Assembly: GCF_029945705.1 (NCBI RefSeq)
Contig: NZ_JAQSDC010000003.1
Coordinates: 1 to 56,190 of the forward strand
Reading direction: 5' to 3'
Length of the DNA: 56,190 bases
Source of the DNA: Methylotenera sp.
GTDB lineage: Bacteria > Pseudomonadota > Gammaproteobacteria > Burkholderiales > Methylophilaceae
This document shows, piece by piece, positions 1-9,933 of this stretch; within the stretch, counting starts at the first letter, position 1; each line of letters starts with the position of its first letter. The notes beneath the pieces were generated by a model that ran no database searches, had not been told where the DNA came from, and saw only the letters and a list, made by a program, of their open reading frames with translations. Made by a program: the position numbers and the translations under genes.

Positions 1-53
1 ATTTGAAACATTTCGCATTTATTATTAACAGTACAAATTACACTTTATTTCTT

Positions 54-130
54 TGGTTGCGGGAACAGGATTTGAACCTGTGACCTTCGGGTTATGAGCC
101 CGACGAGCTGCCAGACTGCTCCATCCCGCG
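54..130 (-). tRNA. Initiator tRNA-fMet (anticodon CAT)
   Basis: The minus strand folds as a 77-nt tRNA with an encoded CCA end. The anticodon loop reads CTCATAA. Initiator hallmarks are visible: position 1 is C facing A72 (unpaired top of the acceptor stem), and three consecutive G:C pairs (GGG/CCC) lie next to the anticodon loop. The T arm carries GGTTCAAATCC. It lies downstream of kdsB in the same direction. Bases 131-259 between them hold no gene that I can see. Confidence 0.97.
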
Positions 131-259
131 TCCGATTCGACGTACTTGTCGTCGAGAGGTGAGACTATAGCAAACCTAGCCATTTACTGCAAGAACATTC
201 GCAGCTTTATTTATGTAATTTTGGATTTATTGAGGTTAATGCCCGCGCAAAACAATCCG

Positions 260-1045
260 CTAGCGCATTACACTGCGCACGTAGTCTAGATCATCTTGTG
301 TATCCACGCCTGCGGTTGGTGCATTTTGAGAAATTGATACTGAAATTTTATATCCATGATGTAGTACACGAAGCTGCTCTAATGACTCTATCTGCTCTAG
401 CGTACTTGGCTGAAGATTCGCATATTGTTTTAGGAATTTTGCGCGATATGCATAGATACCTATATGTCTATAAATAGGCATTTTATCGGGCAAGTCTAAA
501 TTTGCACCAAAAGCATCTCTAGGATATGGGATCGGTGCGCGACTGAAATAAAGTGCATTACTTTGCGAATCCAACACCACTTTCACAATATTAGGATTTA
601 AGAAATCCGCTTTGCTGTGTATTGCATGGCATGCAGTTGCCATGACTGACTCAGGATGATTGCTTAAAGTGTTAGCGACTTCAACAATTAAAGAAGCTTC
701 TATTAGAGGCTCATCACCTTGCACATTAACGACAATCGCATCGTCAGACCACAGCTGCGCCATCGCAACTTCTGCGATTCGATCGGTGCCGCTTACATGA
801 TCCACGCTGGTCATCATTCCTTGATGACCATATTGCATGACCGCATCTAAAATACGCGAGTCATCGGTTGCAACGACGATTTGTTTCGCGCCGCTATTTT
901 TTGCGCGTTCCGCCACCCATACCACCATTGGTTTGCCAGCAATATCTAGCAGCGGCTTACCAGGCAGCCTAGTGCTGGCATAGCGAGCTGGGATTACAAC
1001 ATAAAACTCTGGGACTTTAGACTTCAACTTATGCAAGCTCTTCAT
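260..1045 (-). CDS. kdsB: 3-deoxy-manno-octulosonate cytidylyltransferase (CMP-Kdo synthetase)
   Basis: This cytoplasmic enzyme activates Kdo with CTP to CMP-Kdo, the sugar donor for the inner core of lipopolysaccharide. The 261-residue product has the nucleotide-binding signature [14 protein letters not shown] at residues 19-32 and the metal-site motif VNVQGDEPL near residues 107-114. It is about ten residues longer than usual at the N terminus, and no internal start codon precedes the conserved core. It overlaps the preceding Trm112-like gene by 17 bases, so translation is probably coupled. It is the last protein gene of the lipid A/Kdo cluster lpxK-trm112-kdsB, an order also seen in Escherichia coli. 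Confidence 0.97.
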   Translation of the reverse strand: MKSLHKLKSKVPEFYVVIPARYASTRLPGKPLLDIAGKPMVVWVAERAKNSGAKQIVVATDDSRILDAVMQYGHQGMMTSVDHVSGTDRIAEVAMAQLWSDDAIVVNVQGDEPLIEASLIVEVANTLSNHPESVMATACHAIHSKADFLNPNIVKVVLDSQSNALYFSRAPIPYPRDAFGANLDLPDKMPIYRHIGIYAYRAKFLKQYANLQPSTLEQIESLEQLRVLHHGYKISVSISQNAPTAGVDTQDDLDYVRSVMR

Positions 1046-1211
1046 CAGTTAGCTTACGTGCTTCTTCTTCGAGCATTACAGGGATACCATCCTTAATGGG
1101 ATACGCCAAACCTGCAGATTTCGAAATCAACTCGTTTGTCGCTTTATTAAAGATGAGTGAGCCTTTAGTCACGGGGCATACTAAAATTTGTAGTAGTTTT
1201 GTATCCATCAT
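1029..1211 (-). CDS. Trm112 family small protein (YcaR-like)
   Basis: This 60-residue protein belongs to the Trm112/YcaR family, small beta-rich proteins related to the eukaryotic methyltransferase activator Trm112. The family pattern [14 protein letters not shown] is visible near residues 5-19, followed by [12 protein letters not shown]. Only one cysteine (in VCP) remains, so a four-cysteine zinc site is not expected. Two ATG codons stand in tandem at the start; the first shares a base with the lpxK stop. The gene lies between lpxK and kdsB, its usual place in proteobacteria. The bacterial function is not firmly established. Confidence 0.9.
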   Translation of the reverse strand: MMDTKLLQILVCPVTKGSLIFNKATNELISKSAGLAYPIKDGIPVMLEEEARKLTDEELA

Positions 1212-2230
1212 TAAATTCCTAATTTTTGCAAAATAAGTTTAGCTAGAGATGTTTGATTTGTACTGCTTATTGTCGCTGCTACGGGTAAGCACCATGTATC
1301 ACTCGTAGTAAATGCTGAACATTTTACTGCATCTTTTTCTGTCATTAGAATAGTTTTACCTGAGAGCTGCATTAAGTCATGCTTTGTAAATGCATGATGA
1401 TCAGCAAATGGCTTAGGCTCAAATTGTAGACCCAAATCAGACAATTGATTAAAAAACCGCTCAGGATTACCTATACCAGCAATCGCTACTAATGTTTTAT
1501 CAGCAAAATAGCTAGCGGGCTGCTTAGCTCCTGAACCATCAACAGACTCAAAGAGCTCGCCTTGCAAAGTCATGTTAAATATCGGTGCTTGCTTAACCTC
1601 TTTAAAGGTATCAACAAAGGCTGTTCCTTTACCACTATCTACAATTGCATCAACAAATTTTAACCTTGTAAATTTTTCTCGTAGTGGTCCAGCGGGTAAT
1701 AATCGTTGATTACCAAACTTGCTATTTGAATTGACTAAGGCAATCTCAATATTGCGCCCCAAGGCGTAATGTTGCAATCCATCGTCACTAATAATCACAT
1801 TGCATTGTGGATTTTCTTGCAATAAAGCTTGTCCAGCTGCGGCTCGATTTGCGCCAACAAACATTGGACAAGCCGTGCGCTTGCTGATTAAAACGGGCTC
1901 GTCTCCAACTAGCCGTGGATCACTATCTGCAAATACTGGTGTTGCTAGCTTTGATTTCCCGCCATAACCTCGACTTACAATTCCAGGCTTGTAACCTGCG
2001 AGCTGTAGTTGTTCTGCCAGCCAAATAACAAATGGCGTCTTACCTGTTCCGCCTACGTTAACATTACCAACAACAATCACTGGCACACTTAAGCGAGTGC
2101 TTTTTAATAAACCGACGTTATATAAGGCTTTTCTAACAGAAATGACAACAAGAAAAATCCAAGAAAGTGGAATCAGCAGAATATGCCACAAGCTATAGGA
2201 AGACCACTGTTTTTGAAACCAACTATTCAT
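1211..2230 (-). CDS. lpxK: Tetraacyldisaccharide 4'-kinase
   Basis: LpxK phosphorylates the 4' position of the tetraacyl-disaccharide precursor to give lipid IVA, on the inner face of the cytoplasmic membrane. The 339-residue protein has a hydrophobic N-terminal helix (about residues 15-32) that anchors it, and the P-loop [12 protein letters not shown] at 55-66. The family motif [11 protein letters not shown] follows near residue 150. It sits directly downstream of msbA, with 23 bases between the annotated end of msbA and its start codon, and ends on the first base of the Trm112-like gene. The msbA-lpxK-ycaR-kdsB order supports the assignment. Confidence 0.97.
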   Translation of the reverse strand: MNSWFQKQWSSYSLWHILLIPLSWIFLVVISVRKALYNVGLLKSTRLSVPVIVVGNVNVGGTGKTPFVIWLAEQLQLAGYKPGIVSRGYGGKSKLATPVFADSDPRLVGDEPVLISKRTACPMFVGANRAAAGQALLQENPQCNVIISDDGLQHYALGRNIEIALVNSNSKFGNQRLLPAGPLREKFTRLKFVDAIVDSGKGTAFVDTFKEVKQAPIFNMTLQGELFESVDGSGAKQPASYFADKTLVAIAGIGNPERFFNQLSDLGLQFEPKPFADHHAFTKHDLMQLSGKTILMTEKDAVKCSAFTTSDTWCLPVAATISSTNQTSLAKLILQKLGI

Positions 2231-2253
2231 TAGTCAAGCGGATAATTAAGTCG

Positions 2254-4020
2254 TTAATTGAATTGCTTTTGATACAACTTAGCATAATGACCACCTTGCG
2301 CAATTAGCTCACGATGCGATCCGCTCTCAACGATTTCACCTTGCTCCATTACCATAATTCTGTCTGCATTTTCCACCGTGCTTAAGCGGTGTGCGATTAC
2401 AATGCTGGTTCTATTTTGCATAAGCATATCCAATGCAGCCTGAACATGTTGTTCGGATTCAGTGTCCAGTGCAGATGTCGCTTCATCTAATAACAGTATA
2501 GGTGCATTTTTTAATATTGCTCGGGCGATAGCAATGCGTTGGCGCTGCCCTCCGGACAAACGCACACCTCTATCACCAATTTCATTTTGCAGACCTTTTG
2601 GCAACTGCTGAATAAAGTCCCAAGCAAATGCTGCTTTTGCAGCTTTAATCACATCGGCTTCACTTGCGTTGCGTAAAACTCCGTAAGCAATATTATTAAA
2701 AACTGTATCATTAAATAAAATAACATCTTGGCTTACTAAGGAAAATTGCTGACGCAAATCGGCTAGCGGCACGGAGCGCATATCAACGCCATCGAGCAAA
2801 ACTTGACCTTGCTGAAGCTCGTAAAATCTAGGTAGTAAGTTGACTAGTGTGGTTTTACCTCCGCCAGAACGCCCTACCAAAGCCAATTTCTCTCCGGGTC
2901 TTATCATAAAGCTGACGTCTTTCAGCGCAGGACGCTTGGCATTATTGTAAGTGAGGCTCACACTCTTAAATTCAATTTCACCTTTGCTATGACCGAAGGC
3001 TTTATCACCTTCATCCGACTCTGGCTTAATATCAATTACACCGAATACACTTTGAGCGGCTGCAAGTGCCACTTGGACATCTTCATTCATCGCGGTTAGA
3101 TTTTTAATTGGAGCAATCAACATTAACAGCGCCCCAACAAACGCGGCAAACTCACCTGCGCTAAAGCGACCAACTGCATAATAAACAACTAAGCCCAACG
3201 AAACGGCAGCTAGCAACTCTACAACCATACTATTTAAGCTAGAAAGGCGAGCCAATCGAATCTGCATATGTCGATTACTCTTAACTACTTTTGCAAAGCG
3301 CTCATTTTCGTAAGTTTGAGCGCCAAATATTTTAACAATGCGCTGCCCAGAAACAGCCTCTTCCGCCACCTTAGTCATTTCACCAATCGACGACTGCACC
3401 TCTTTGCCTGCATTGCGAAGCTGGGGAGTCATGGTTTTTAGATAAAATGCCATGATAGGTGCGATTAAGAAAAAAATCATGGTCAATCGCCAGTCTAAAT
3501 AGATCATATAGCCAACGATACCAACAGTGGTGAGTGAGTCGCGCACTAATGTTAAGGAAGACTTGGTCGCCGCATTAGCCATTTGCTCAACATCATAGGT
3601 AATTTTGGAAATCAAAATTCCCGCAGATTGCTCATCAAAATAGCTGATAGGCAGTCGCATAAGTTGGCGGAAAATGTCTATGCGCAAGTCGCCAACAACA
3701 CGGCGTGCAACCCAACGCATAGAAAAACTAGAGAGGAATCCTGAGAGTGCACGAAATGCCAATAAGCCAAACAGCATATAAGGCAGATACCTCACCATAT
3801 CAGGACTCTGCTTCACAAAGCCTTCATCGGTCACTTGTTTGATAGTGGCCAAAAAGAGCGTATTGCTGGCGGACAAAAACACCAAAGCGAGTACGCCGCT
3901 CAGAAAAACTAATTTATATTTCCACGCATATCTAAATAGACGTAAATATAAAATTTTTGAACTGGGTATGCCCGAAGTATTTAACTTTTGCATTGCTTCT
4001 TTAACGGTAGATTTCGACAT
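2254..4020 (-). CDS. msbA: Lipid A export ABC transporter, ATPase/permease fusion
   Basis: MsbA flips lipid A-core from the inner to the outer leaflet of the inner membrane, driven by ATP. Numbering from the upstream TTG at 4032, an N-terminal six-helix membrane domain (about residues 40-330) is fused to a nucleotide-binding domain with Walker A GRSGGGKT (387-394), signature LSGGQ (492-496) and Walker B ILLLDE (512-517). The frame is open to that TTG, but I start at the ATG at 4020 (MSKSTVKEAM) because neither start has a clear Shine-Dalgarno and ATG is more usual. Next to lpxK it is almost certainly the lipid A flippase rather than a drug exporter. Confidence 0.95.
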   Translation of the reverse strand: MSKSTVKEAMQKLNTSGIPSSKILYLRLFRYAWKYKLVFLSGVLALVFLSASNTLFLATIKQVTDEGFVKQSPDMVRYLPYMLFGLLAFRALSGFLSSFSMRWVARRVVGDLRIDIFRQLMRLPISYFDEQSAGILISKITYDVEQMANAATKSSLTLVRDSLTTVGIVGYMIYLDWRLTMIFFLIAPIMAFYLKTMTPQLRNAGKEVQSSIGEMTKVAEEAVSGQRIVKIFGAQTYENERFAKVVKSNRHMQIRLARLSSLNSMVVELLAAVSLGLVVYYAVGRFSAGEFAAFVGALLMLIAPIKNLTAMNEDVQVALAAAQSVFGVIDIKPESDEGDKAFGHSKGEIEFKSVSLTYNNAKRPALKDVSFMIRPGEKLALVGRSGGGKTTLVNLLPRFYELQQGQVLLDGVDMRSVPLADLRQQFSLVSQDVILFNDTVFNNIAYGVLRNASEADVIKAAKAAFAWDFIQQLPKGLQNEIGDRGVRLSGGQRQRIAIARAILKNAPILLLDEATSALDTESEQHVQAALDMLMQNRTSIVIAHRLSTVENADRIMVMEQGEIVESGSHRELIAQGGHYAKLYQKQFN

Positions 4021-4069
4021 TTTTACCGTCAACGTTGAAAATCAAAAAATAAATATGAAAAATTGAAAA

Positions 4070-4495
4070 TCAAGAACCTGCTTTTGATTGCGTCGCGAAC
4101 GTAATATGCGTATACCCTGCTGTGCGCGAGGCTTCCATAACGTCAATAACAAATTGAAATGCGCTTTTAGCGTCAGCGTTTATAATGATAGTTGGCTCTT
4201 CCTTACTACCATTGACTGCTGCTTGAAGTGCTGCGCTAATCCCCTCAACTGATGAGTTAGCTATTCCTTTGCCATTCACGATATATTTGCCTGCTGCATC
4301 GACGCCCACTTCAATGGTCAATGGTTTTTCTTGCGGCGCATTGGCTTCAGCTGTTGGTAGATTAATTTGCAATTCACTTGTACGCGAGAATGTAGCACTC
4401 ACGACCAAGAAAATAATAATCACTAGCAATACGTCGATTAAAGGCACGAGATTCATCTCTAGCTCTTCATGGCGCTTTCCACGTTGAAAATTCAT
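4070..4495 (-). CDS. exbD: ExbD/TolR family biopolymer transport protein
   Basis: ExbD/TolR proteins couple the proton motive force, with an ExbB/TolQ partner, to work across the periplasm. The 141-residue protein has a short cytoplasmic N terminus, one transmembrane helix (about residues 17-37) with the conserved proton-path aspartate in PLIDVLLV (Asp21), and a periplasmic domain of about 100 residues. The exbB partner lies 118 bases upstream on the same strand. No tonB or TonB-dependent receptor is nearby. The position between comEC and msbA is common in betaproteobacteria and suggests an envelope role; TolR-like function cannot be excluded. Confidence 0.9.
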   Translation of the reverse strand: MNFQRGKRHEELEMNLVPLIDVLLVIIIFLVVSATFSRTSELQINLPTAEANAPQEKPLTIEVGVDAAGKYIVNGKGIANSSVEGISAALQAAVNGSKEEPTIIINADAKSAFQFVIDVMEASRTAGYTHITFATQSKAGS

Positions 4496-4613
4496 GTTGT
4501 ATTCCTTTAACTAAATTCGCTTCAAATCATATTAGAACAAGTCACTTTTACAGTGTCAGCGCAGTGAGCGCGGCAAGTAAGAGCAAGACTATATCAATAT
4601 GATTTAACACGAA

Positions 4614-5219
4614 CTATTTGCGTTCACCGTGAATAATTTCAATCAGCTTAATCGCTTGTTGCTCCATACCCACCAACAAGTCATCTACTTTAGAACGGAA
4701 ATAGCGGTAAGCAATCATCGCTGGTACTGCGACTACAATACCTGCTGCAGTGTTATACAAAGCTACAGAAATACCACGCGCAAATTGAGCAATATCATGG
4801 CCTGTACTAGTAAATGCGCCAAACAGCTCAACCATACCAATTACCGTACCTAAAAGCCCTAACAATGGCGCAACAGTTGCAATAGTGCCGAGTGTAGAAA
4901 GGTATTTTTCTAAATTATGCGCAACTGCGCGGCCAGTTTCTTCAATGGCTTCTTTAGTCACTTCACGTGAGTTTTTTGCATTAGATAGTGCGCTAGCAAA
5001 TATCTGCCCTAACAATGAGTGCAGCTCTAAGCGGCCGATTGTTTCTTTAGTCACACCGCCTTTATTAAGCCATGCTTGCACTTCTGGCAGTAGGCTTGGT
5101 GGCGCTACTGTGCTCTCACGCAAGGCAAAAGCGCGCTCGCCGATAATGGCCAAGGCTACTACTGACGCGATGATTAGCGGCCAAATTGGCCAACCCGCTG
5201 CTAAAATAATTTGCCACAC
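4614..5219 (-). CDS. exbB: MotA/TolQ/ExbB family proton channel protein
   Basis: This is the channel subunit that pairs with the ExbD encoded just downstream. The 201-residue product has three predicted membrane helices: one at residues 8-25 and two in the second half around the TVAPLLGLLGTVIGM and GIVVAVPAMIAYRYF segments, which are signature ExbB/TolQ sequences. The start is GTG at 5219, chosen because AGGAG stands 7 bases upstream. The gene is preceded by a 159-base spacer that probably contains the promoter for exbBD and perhaps the genes after it. Confidence 0.92.
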   Translation of the reverse strand: MWQIILAAGWPIWPLIIASVVALAIIGERAFALRESTVAPPSLLPEVQAWLNKGGVTKETIGRLELHSLLGQIFASALSNAKNSREVTKEAIEETGRAVAHNLEKYLSTLGTIATVAPLLGLLGTVIGMVELFGAFTSTGHDIAQFARGISVALYNTAAGIVVAVPAMIAYRYFRSKVDDLLVGMEQQAIKLIEIIHGERK

Positions 5220-5378
5220 AGTGCAACTCCTAAAAATTCTATATTAATCGTGATGAATCGTTTGTAAAAAACTTGCCAGTACTTATCCCCGATACTTTAG
5301 CTTGTCGTCTGCATTTGGGCAAGCTTCTAGTGCATTGCTTTTACAAACTTTACATGTCTCTAGTATTTAATGATTGGT

Positions 5379-7796
5379 TTAATTAAGAGGCTCAAAGCTA
5401 TCTTGCCAATAGCGTTTGTATTGATTTCGCCAACTTATAATTTGAATATTACGCTTACTCACAAAGCTCATTTCAATCGCACCATTGAAATCAGAGCGAT
5501 ACAGCAAGCTTTGTGTTGCTTGGTAGCGTTCAAACACTACGGGTTTAGGGTGACCAAAGCGGTTCAAATAGCCATTAGTAAAAATGCTAACGCTAGGCGC
5601 TACCGCCGCAATAAAATCAAGCGTTGAAGAGGTTTTACTGCCGTGATGCGGTACGACTATCACATCGCTTTTTAACTTATCTGCCTCTAAATAAATCAAT
5701 TCAATCTCATCAGGTTTTTCAATATCACCCGTCAGTAAAACACTGCCTGCTTGACTGGTTACCTTTAGCACGCAACTTCGGTCATTATCTTTAATGCGTT
5801 CATCATCATAACTTTCAGCACGCGGATGCAGTATTTCAAATGCTACACCATCCCAAACCCAGCGTTGACCTGCGAAACAATGCATTTTTCTTTGTGTAGA
5901 TGGAATGTCCGCATCTTCTGGCAGTGAGCTATCAAGCCACACAACAGGCATGAGTGCTAACACAGACGCCATACCGCCACTGTGGTCAATATCATTATGG
6001 CTTACAACAAAGCCATCCACTTTTTTGATGCCTTCGCCATGTAAAAATGGCACCACTATTCGACTGCCTGCATCGCTCTGCTCATTATATTTAGGACCTG
6101 AATCGTAGACTAAACTGTGTTTTGCCGTTTGTACTACCACGCTTAAACCTTGCCCAACATCTAATACAGTCACTTTCATATCGCCTAACGTGGGTGGTGT
6201 TGGCACAAGCATTAACATCGGAAGAAATCCCAGCAAACCCATCCACCGCATGGGGAAACCTCGTGGTAGTAATAACCAAAGCACACCTAGCATTGCAGGA
6301 ATCAATGTCCACGGAGCTGGCTCGTGTTGTTGCCAAGTAGCCATCGGCAGTTGATTCAGCCACTTAAGTGCATACATACCAACTTCTAGCGCTTTATAGG
6401 ACAAATGCAGCGGCATATCCGTCAACACACTCGCAGGTAAAAAGCTTCCAAGTAATGCCAATGGCGTCACAACAAAGCTAATCAATGGAATTGCGAAGGC
6501 ATTGGCAATGGGCGAAACGATTGATGCTTGCCCAAACATGATGAGCAGTAATGGCAACATGCCGATGGTAACCGCATATTGCGTTTTTAGCGCGGATTGA
6601 AACCAATGAATTTGACCAACACGCCCGCCCAGCGCATAAGCCAACATTGCAACAGCACCAAACGACAACCAAAAACCAGGGGAACTTACTGCCCAAGGGT
6701 CGAGCAAAACCACAATCAACAACGCCATTGCTAAGACTTGTGCGATAACTAATTGCCGCCCCGACCACAATGCCACAGCAAACACCAAAAACATGTAAAA
6801 AGTACGTTGTGATGGCACAGAAAATCCCGCTATCAATGAATAGGTTAAAGCAACCACCACGCCCGCAATCGTTGCCGCTTTGCGTGCGGGAAGTTGCATT
6901 ACCAATTGGTGACTTCGCCGCCAGAAAAAACTCACAAAACCAAATGCCAATCCAGCCAGCATAGTGATATGAAGCCCAGAAATCGACATCAAGTGCGAAG
7001 TGCCTGTGCGCAAAAATACTTGCCAATCTTTAACATCAATTTGACTATCATCACCCATCACCAGCGCTTGAATAATGCCGCTATACGGCTTGCCTGCCAG
7101 TACTTTTGTAATGCGTTTTTGTACCGTTTCACGCAAATGCTCAACCACATAACTAGGCCGCCAAACAAAGTTGTCTAACTTTTTAATACCAGCTTTGGTT
7201 TTAATACTACCTGTGGCTCGTATGTTTTCCGCCAGCGCCCAAGACTCAAAATCAAAGCCATGCGGATTCACTGTGCCGTGCGGTCGCTTTAGCCGAACTG
7301 ACAGCAACCAACGTTCACCCGCTTTGAATTGATTGGAATCAGCAGTATCTTCTTCAGCGTATTTATTATCACCATTAGCACTTGTACGATATTGATTCAG
7401 GCTAATGTGTTTGGGCACCACTGCGCCCTTTGTTAATATCTTTTCTACATCGAATTTAAAGCGCTCGCCACGCTCCGTAGCTTCTGGCACACTCGCTACC
7501 ACGCCCTCAATGGCAATGGTTTTTTGCTCCCAAGCGTGGGGTAGCTCATCACTCATTCGCCAATTGGCAAAACCTGCTGCCCAGCAAACGCCGAATAAAA
7601 AAGCGGCGCCGCATATTAGCGTATTTTTAAAAAATTGAGAGGTATATGAGTTTGAAGAAAAACGAGAATGCATTTGCGTGATTAGAATCGCAATCACTAC
7701 AAATGACGCAGACACTAGCCAAGTCTGACTTGGTAATTGCGCTAATTGCTGTAGATTCCAAGCACCAAAAACAAACATCAGTGCTACAAAAATCAT
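5379..7796 (-). CDS. comEC: DNA internalization competence protein ComEC/Rec2
   Basis: ComEC forms the inner-membrane channel that takes up single-stranded DNA during natural transformation. The 805-residue protein shows the full three-part layout: an N-terminal DUF4131/OB-like region with membrane helices, a central Competence domain with many helices (for example SLIAGFSVPSQRTFYM), and a C-terminal metallo-beta-lactamase-like domain with LDVGQGLSVVV and the metal motif SHNDIDHSGG near residue 600. It ends 160 bases before exbB and begins 12 bases after lolD. With pilT, pilU and pilins in the same window, it supports a transformation-capable cell, although other com genes are not here. Confidence 0.95.
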   Translation of the reverse strand: MIFVALMFVFGAWNLQQLAQLPSQTWLVSASFVVIAILITQMHSRFSSNSYTSQFFKNTLICGAAFLFGVCWAAGFANWRMSDELPHAWEQKTIAIEGVVASVPEATERGERFKFDVEKILTKGAVVPKHISLNQYRTSANGDNKYAEEDTADSNQFKAGERWLLSVRLKRPHGTVNPHGFDFESWALAENIRATGSIKTKAGIKKLDNFVWRPSYVVEHLRETVQKRITKVLAGKPYSGIIQALVMGDDSQIDVKDWQVFLRTGTSHLMSISGLHITMLAGLAFGFVSFFWRRSHQLVMQLPARKAATIAGVVVALTYSLIAGFSVPSQRTFYMFLVFAVALWSGRQLVIAQVLAMALLIVVLLDPWAVSSPGFWLSFGAVAMLAYALGGRVGQIHWFQSALKTQYAVTIGMLPLLLIMFGQASIVSPIANAFAIPLISFVVTPLALLGSFLPASVLTDMPLHLSYKALEVGMYALKWLNQLPMATWQQHEPAPWTLIPAMLGVLWLLLPRGFPMRWMGLLGFLPMLMLVPTPPTLGDMKVTVLDVGQGLSVVVQTAKHSLVYDSGPKYNEQSDAGSRIVVPFLHGEGIKKVDGFVVSHNDIDHSGGMASVLALMPVVWLDSSLPEDADIPSTQRKMHCFAGQRWVWDGVAFEILHPRAESYDDERIKDNDRSCVLKVTSQAGSVLLTGDIEKPDEIELIYLEADKLKSDVIVVPHHGSKTSSTLDFIAAVAPSVSIFTNGYLNRFGHPKPVVFERYQATQSLLYRSDFNGAIEMSFVSKRNIQIISWRNQYKRYWQDSFEPLN

Positions 7797-7808
7797 ACTG
7801 TTTATAGC

Positions 7809-8504
7809 TTACAAAGGTTGTAACTTGCCGTCAACCAACTTATATTGACGCTGCATTTTCTTAGCAAGCTCTAGATCATGCGTTACCACCACCAAGCTTC
7901 TTTGTTGTACTTGATTCACTTCCAGCAACAAATCAAACACCGCATGTGCTGTATGTCGATCGAGGTTGCCAGTAGGCTCATCTGCCAAAATACATTGCGG
8001 TTGCGTTACTAGCGCACGTGCTACGGCGGCACGTTGACGCTCACCGCCTGAAAGTTCACCAGGCATGTGTTCCATACGATGCTTCAAGCCAACTTTAGTG
8101 AGCGTTTCAGCCGCCAATGTAAGCGCTTGCTCTCGCGGCATGCGGCGAATAAACAAGGGCATGGCGACATTTTCAAGCGCAGTGAACTCTGGTAATAAGT
8201 GATGAAACTGATAAACAAAACCCAACGATTGATTGCGAATTTCGCCTTTTTTTGCTTCGCTCATGGCAGCGAGGTTCTGGTCAAGAATATGCACCTCACC
8301 ACTACTTGGCGCATCTAAGCCGCCCAGCAAATGTAATAAAGTACTTTTTCCAGATCCAGAGGTGCCAACAATCGCAATCTGCTCCCCCGCACCCACACTC
8401 AAGTCTATGCCGTTCAGTACAGCGACGTCCAAGCCTTCATAGGTTTTATGTAAGGCCTGACAGGAGACAATGCTATTCATCGTACTACTCACTACGCTAC
8501 TCAT
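7809..8504 (-). CDS. lolD: Lipoprotein-releasing system ATP-binding protein
   Basis: LolD is the ATPase of LolCDE, which extracts outer-membrane lipoproteins from the inner membrane and passes them to LolA. The 231-residue protein has Walker A GTSGSGKS (47-54), ABC signature LSGGE (151-155) and Walker [12 protein letters not shown] shortly after, typical of the LolD/MacB/FtsE class. The start at 8504 overlaps the end of lolC/E by 8 bases; an in-frame ATG at 8480 would also give a normal LolD. The direct lolC/E neighbour makes LolD the best call. Confidence 0.95.
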   Translation of the reverse strand: MSSVVSSTMNSIVSCQALHKTYEGLDVAVLNGIDLSVGAGEQIAIVGTSGSGKSTLLHLLGGLDAPSSGEVHILDQNLAAMSEAKKGEIRNQSLGFVYQFHHLLPEFTALENVAMPLFIRRMPREQALTLAAETLTKVGLKHRMEHMPGELSGGERQRAAVARALVTQPQCILADEPTGNLDRHTAHAVFDLLLEVNQVQQRSLVVVTHDLELAKKMQRQYKLVDGKLQPL

Positions 8505-9792
8505 ACCTTAATGCCTCGGCAGGGTTGATTTTGCTAGCGCGCCAGCTAGGATATAGCGTGGCAAGCAGACTTAATACAAACGAGACAATCACAATCGTAA
8601 TCACGTCAGACCAAATCAAATCTGAAGGCACTTCGCTAATCTGGTAAACATCTTTTGCCAAAAATTGTATGTGAAACAGGCCTTCAATAAACGGAATAAT
8701 CACATCAATATTCAAAGCAATAATCACTCCAAATACGGCACCTATCAAGGTGCCGATTAAACCAATTAACGCACCTTGCACAATAAAAATTGCCATAATG
8801 CTGGCTGGGCTTGCGCCAAATGTGCGCATAATCGCAATGTCGGCACGCTTATCTGTCACCGCCATCACTAGCGTGGAAACAATATTAAACGCAGCAACTG
8901 CAACGATTAAGGTCAAAATAATGAACATCACACGCTTTTCCATTTGCACGGCTTTGAAAAAATTCGCATGTTGCTGCGTCCAATCGGTCACATAATACGC
9001 ACCTGTCGGATTGGATGCACCATTCAAGTCTTTAGAAATTGTAGCGGCTACATTAGGTGCAATAAATAAATCATCAAGCTTTAAGCGGACGCCCGATACC
9101 TTATTGTCCATACGGTACAACTTCGCGGCGTCATCCATATGAATAAGCGCTAGGCCAGCGTCATACTCCTGCATGCCACTGCTGAACAAGCCAATCACGG
9201 TAAACTGCTTTAAACGTGGCACGACGCCTGCTGGCGTAAACTGCCCTTGCGGCGCCATCACCACCACTTTGTCACCCATTTGCGCACCTAAGTTATACGC
9301 CAAATCCGTGCCTAAAATAATGCCAAATTCGCCTGCACGTAAATCATTTAAGCGGCCAACGCGCATGCTCTTGCCTAAATCAGCGACTTTATCTTCAGCC
9401 GCAGGCAACACACCGCGAATAATGGCGCCTTGAACGCCTTGACCATAGCTCAACATAGCCTGTGCGGCAATGTAAGGAGCACTCGCCAACACGTGTTCAC
9501 GCTTAACGGATGACTCTGCAATACTTGACCAATTAGAGAGCGTGTTATTACTGCCCGTAATTTCCAAATGCGACGCCACACCCAAAATTCGCGTGCGTAG
9601 ATCTTTTTGAAAGCCATTCATCACGGAGAGCACAATAATGAGCGCAGCCACGCCAAGCGCAATGCCAATCATACTGGTGAGCGAAATAAATGAAATGAAA
9701 TGATTTTTACGTTTGGCGCGCGTGTAGCGCATACCAACGAATAATTCAAATACGGAAAAACTGGCGATAATGGATTTTATTTTTTGTAACAT
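8497..9792 (-). CDS. lolC: Lipoprotein-releasing system transmembrane protein LolC/LolE
   Basis: This is the membrane subunit of the lipoprotein sorting transporter. The 431-residue protein has the LolC/E architecture: one N-terminal helix (around residues 35-60, [20 protein letters not shown]), a large periplasmic domain up to about residue 280, then three C-terminal FtsX-type helices. The family start [21 protein letters not shown] is recognisable. Only one LolC/E-type gene is present here, as expected for bacteria that use a homodimer (LolF type) instead of separate LolC and LolE; the other copy could lie elsewhere. It overlaps lolD and is the first gene of the leftward cluster. Confidence 0.93.
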   Translation of the reverse strand: MLQKIKSIIASFSVFELFVGMRYTRAKRKNHFISFISLTSMIGIALGVAALIIVLSVMNGFQKDLRTRILGVASHLEITGSNNTLSNWSSIAESSVKREHVLASAPYIAAQAMLSYGQGVQGAIIRGVLPAAEDKVADLGKSMRVGRLNDLRAGEFGIILGTDLAYNLGAQMGDKVVVMAPQGQFTPAGVVPRLKQFTVIGLFSSGMQEYDAGLALIHMDDAAKLYRMDNKVSGVRLKLDDLFIAPNVAATISKDLNGASNPTGAYYVTDWTQQHANFFKAVQMEKRVMFIILTLIVAVAAFNIVSTLVMAVTDKRADIAIMRTFGASPASIMAIFIVQGALIGLIGTLIGAVFGVIIALNIDVIIPFIEGLFHIQFLAKDVYQISEVPSDLIWSDVITIVIVSFVLSLLATLYPSWRASKINPAEALRYE

Positions 9793-9933
9793 AGGCTAAA
9801 TTCTAACAGGGTTACAGATTCGTTTAGGAACAAATTGTAATCATGCGTCATGTAAAGTTTGTTCATTTAGAACTTAGTCGTTTTGATGGGCGAATACTTA
9901 CTTAAAAATAAATCTTACGTAAATGAGATGACT

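Noticed and set aside
6478-7026. 182-codon frame within comEC
   Set aside because: Shifted frame of a strongly supported ComEC membrane domain; the His/Cys/Trp-rich composition is typical of a shadow frame.
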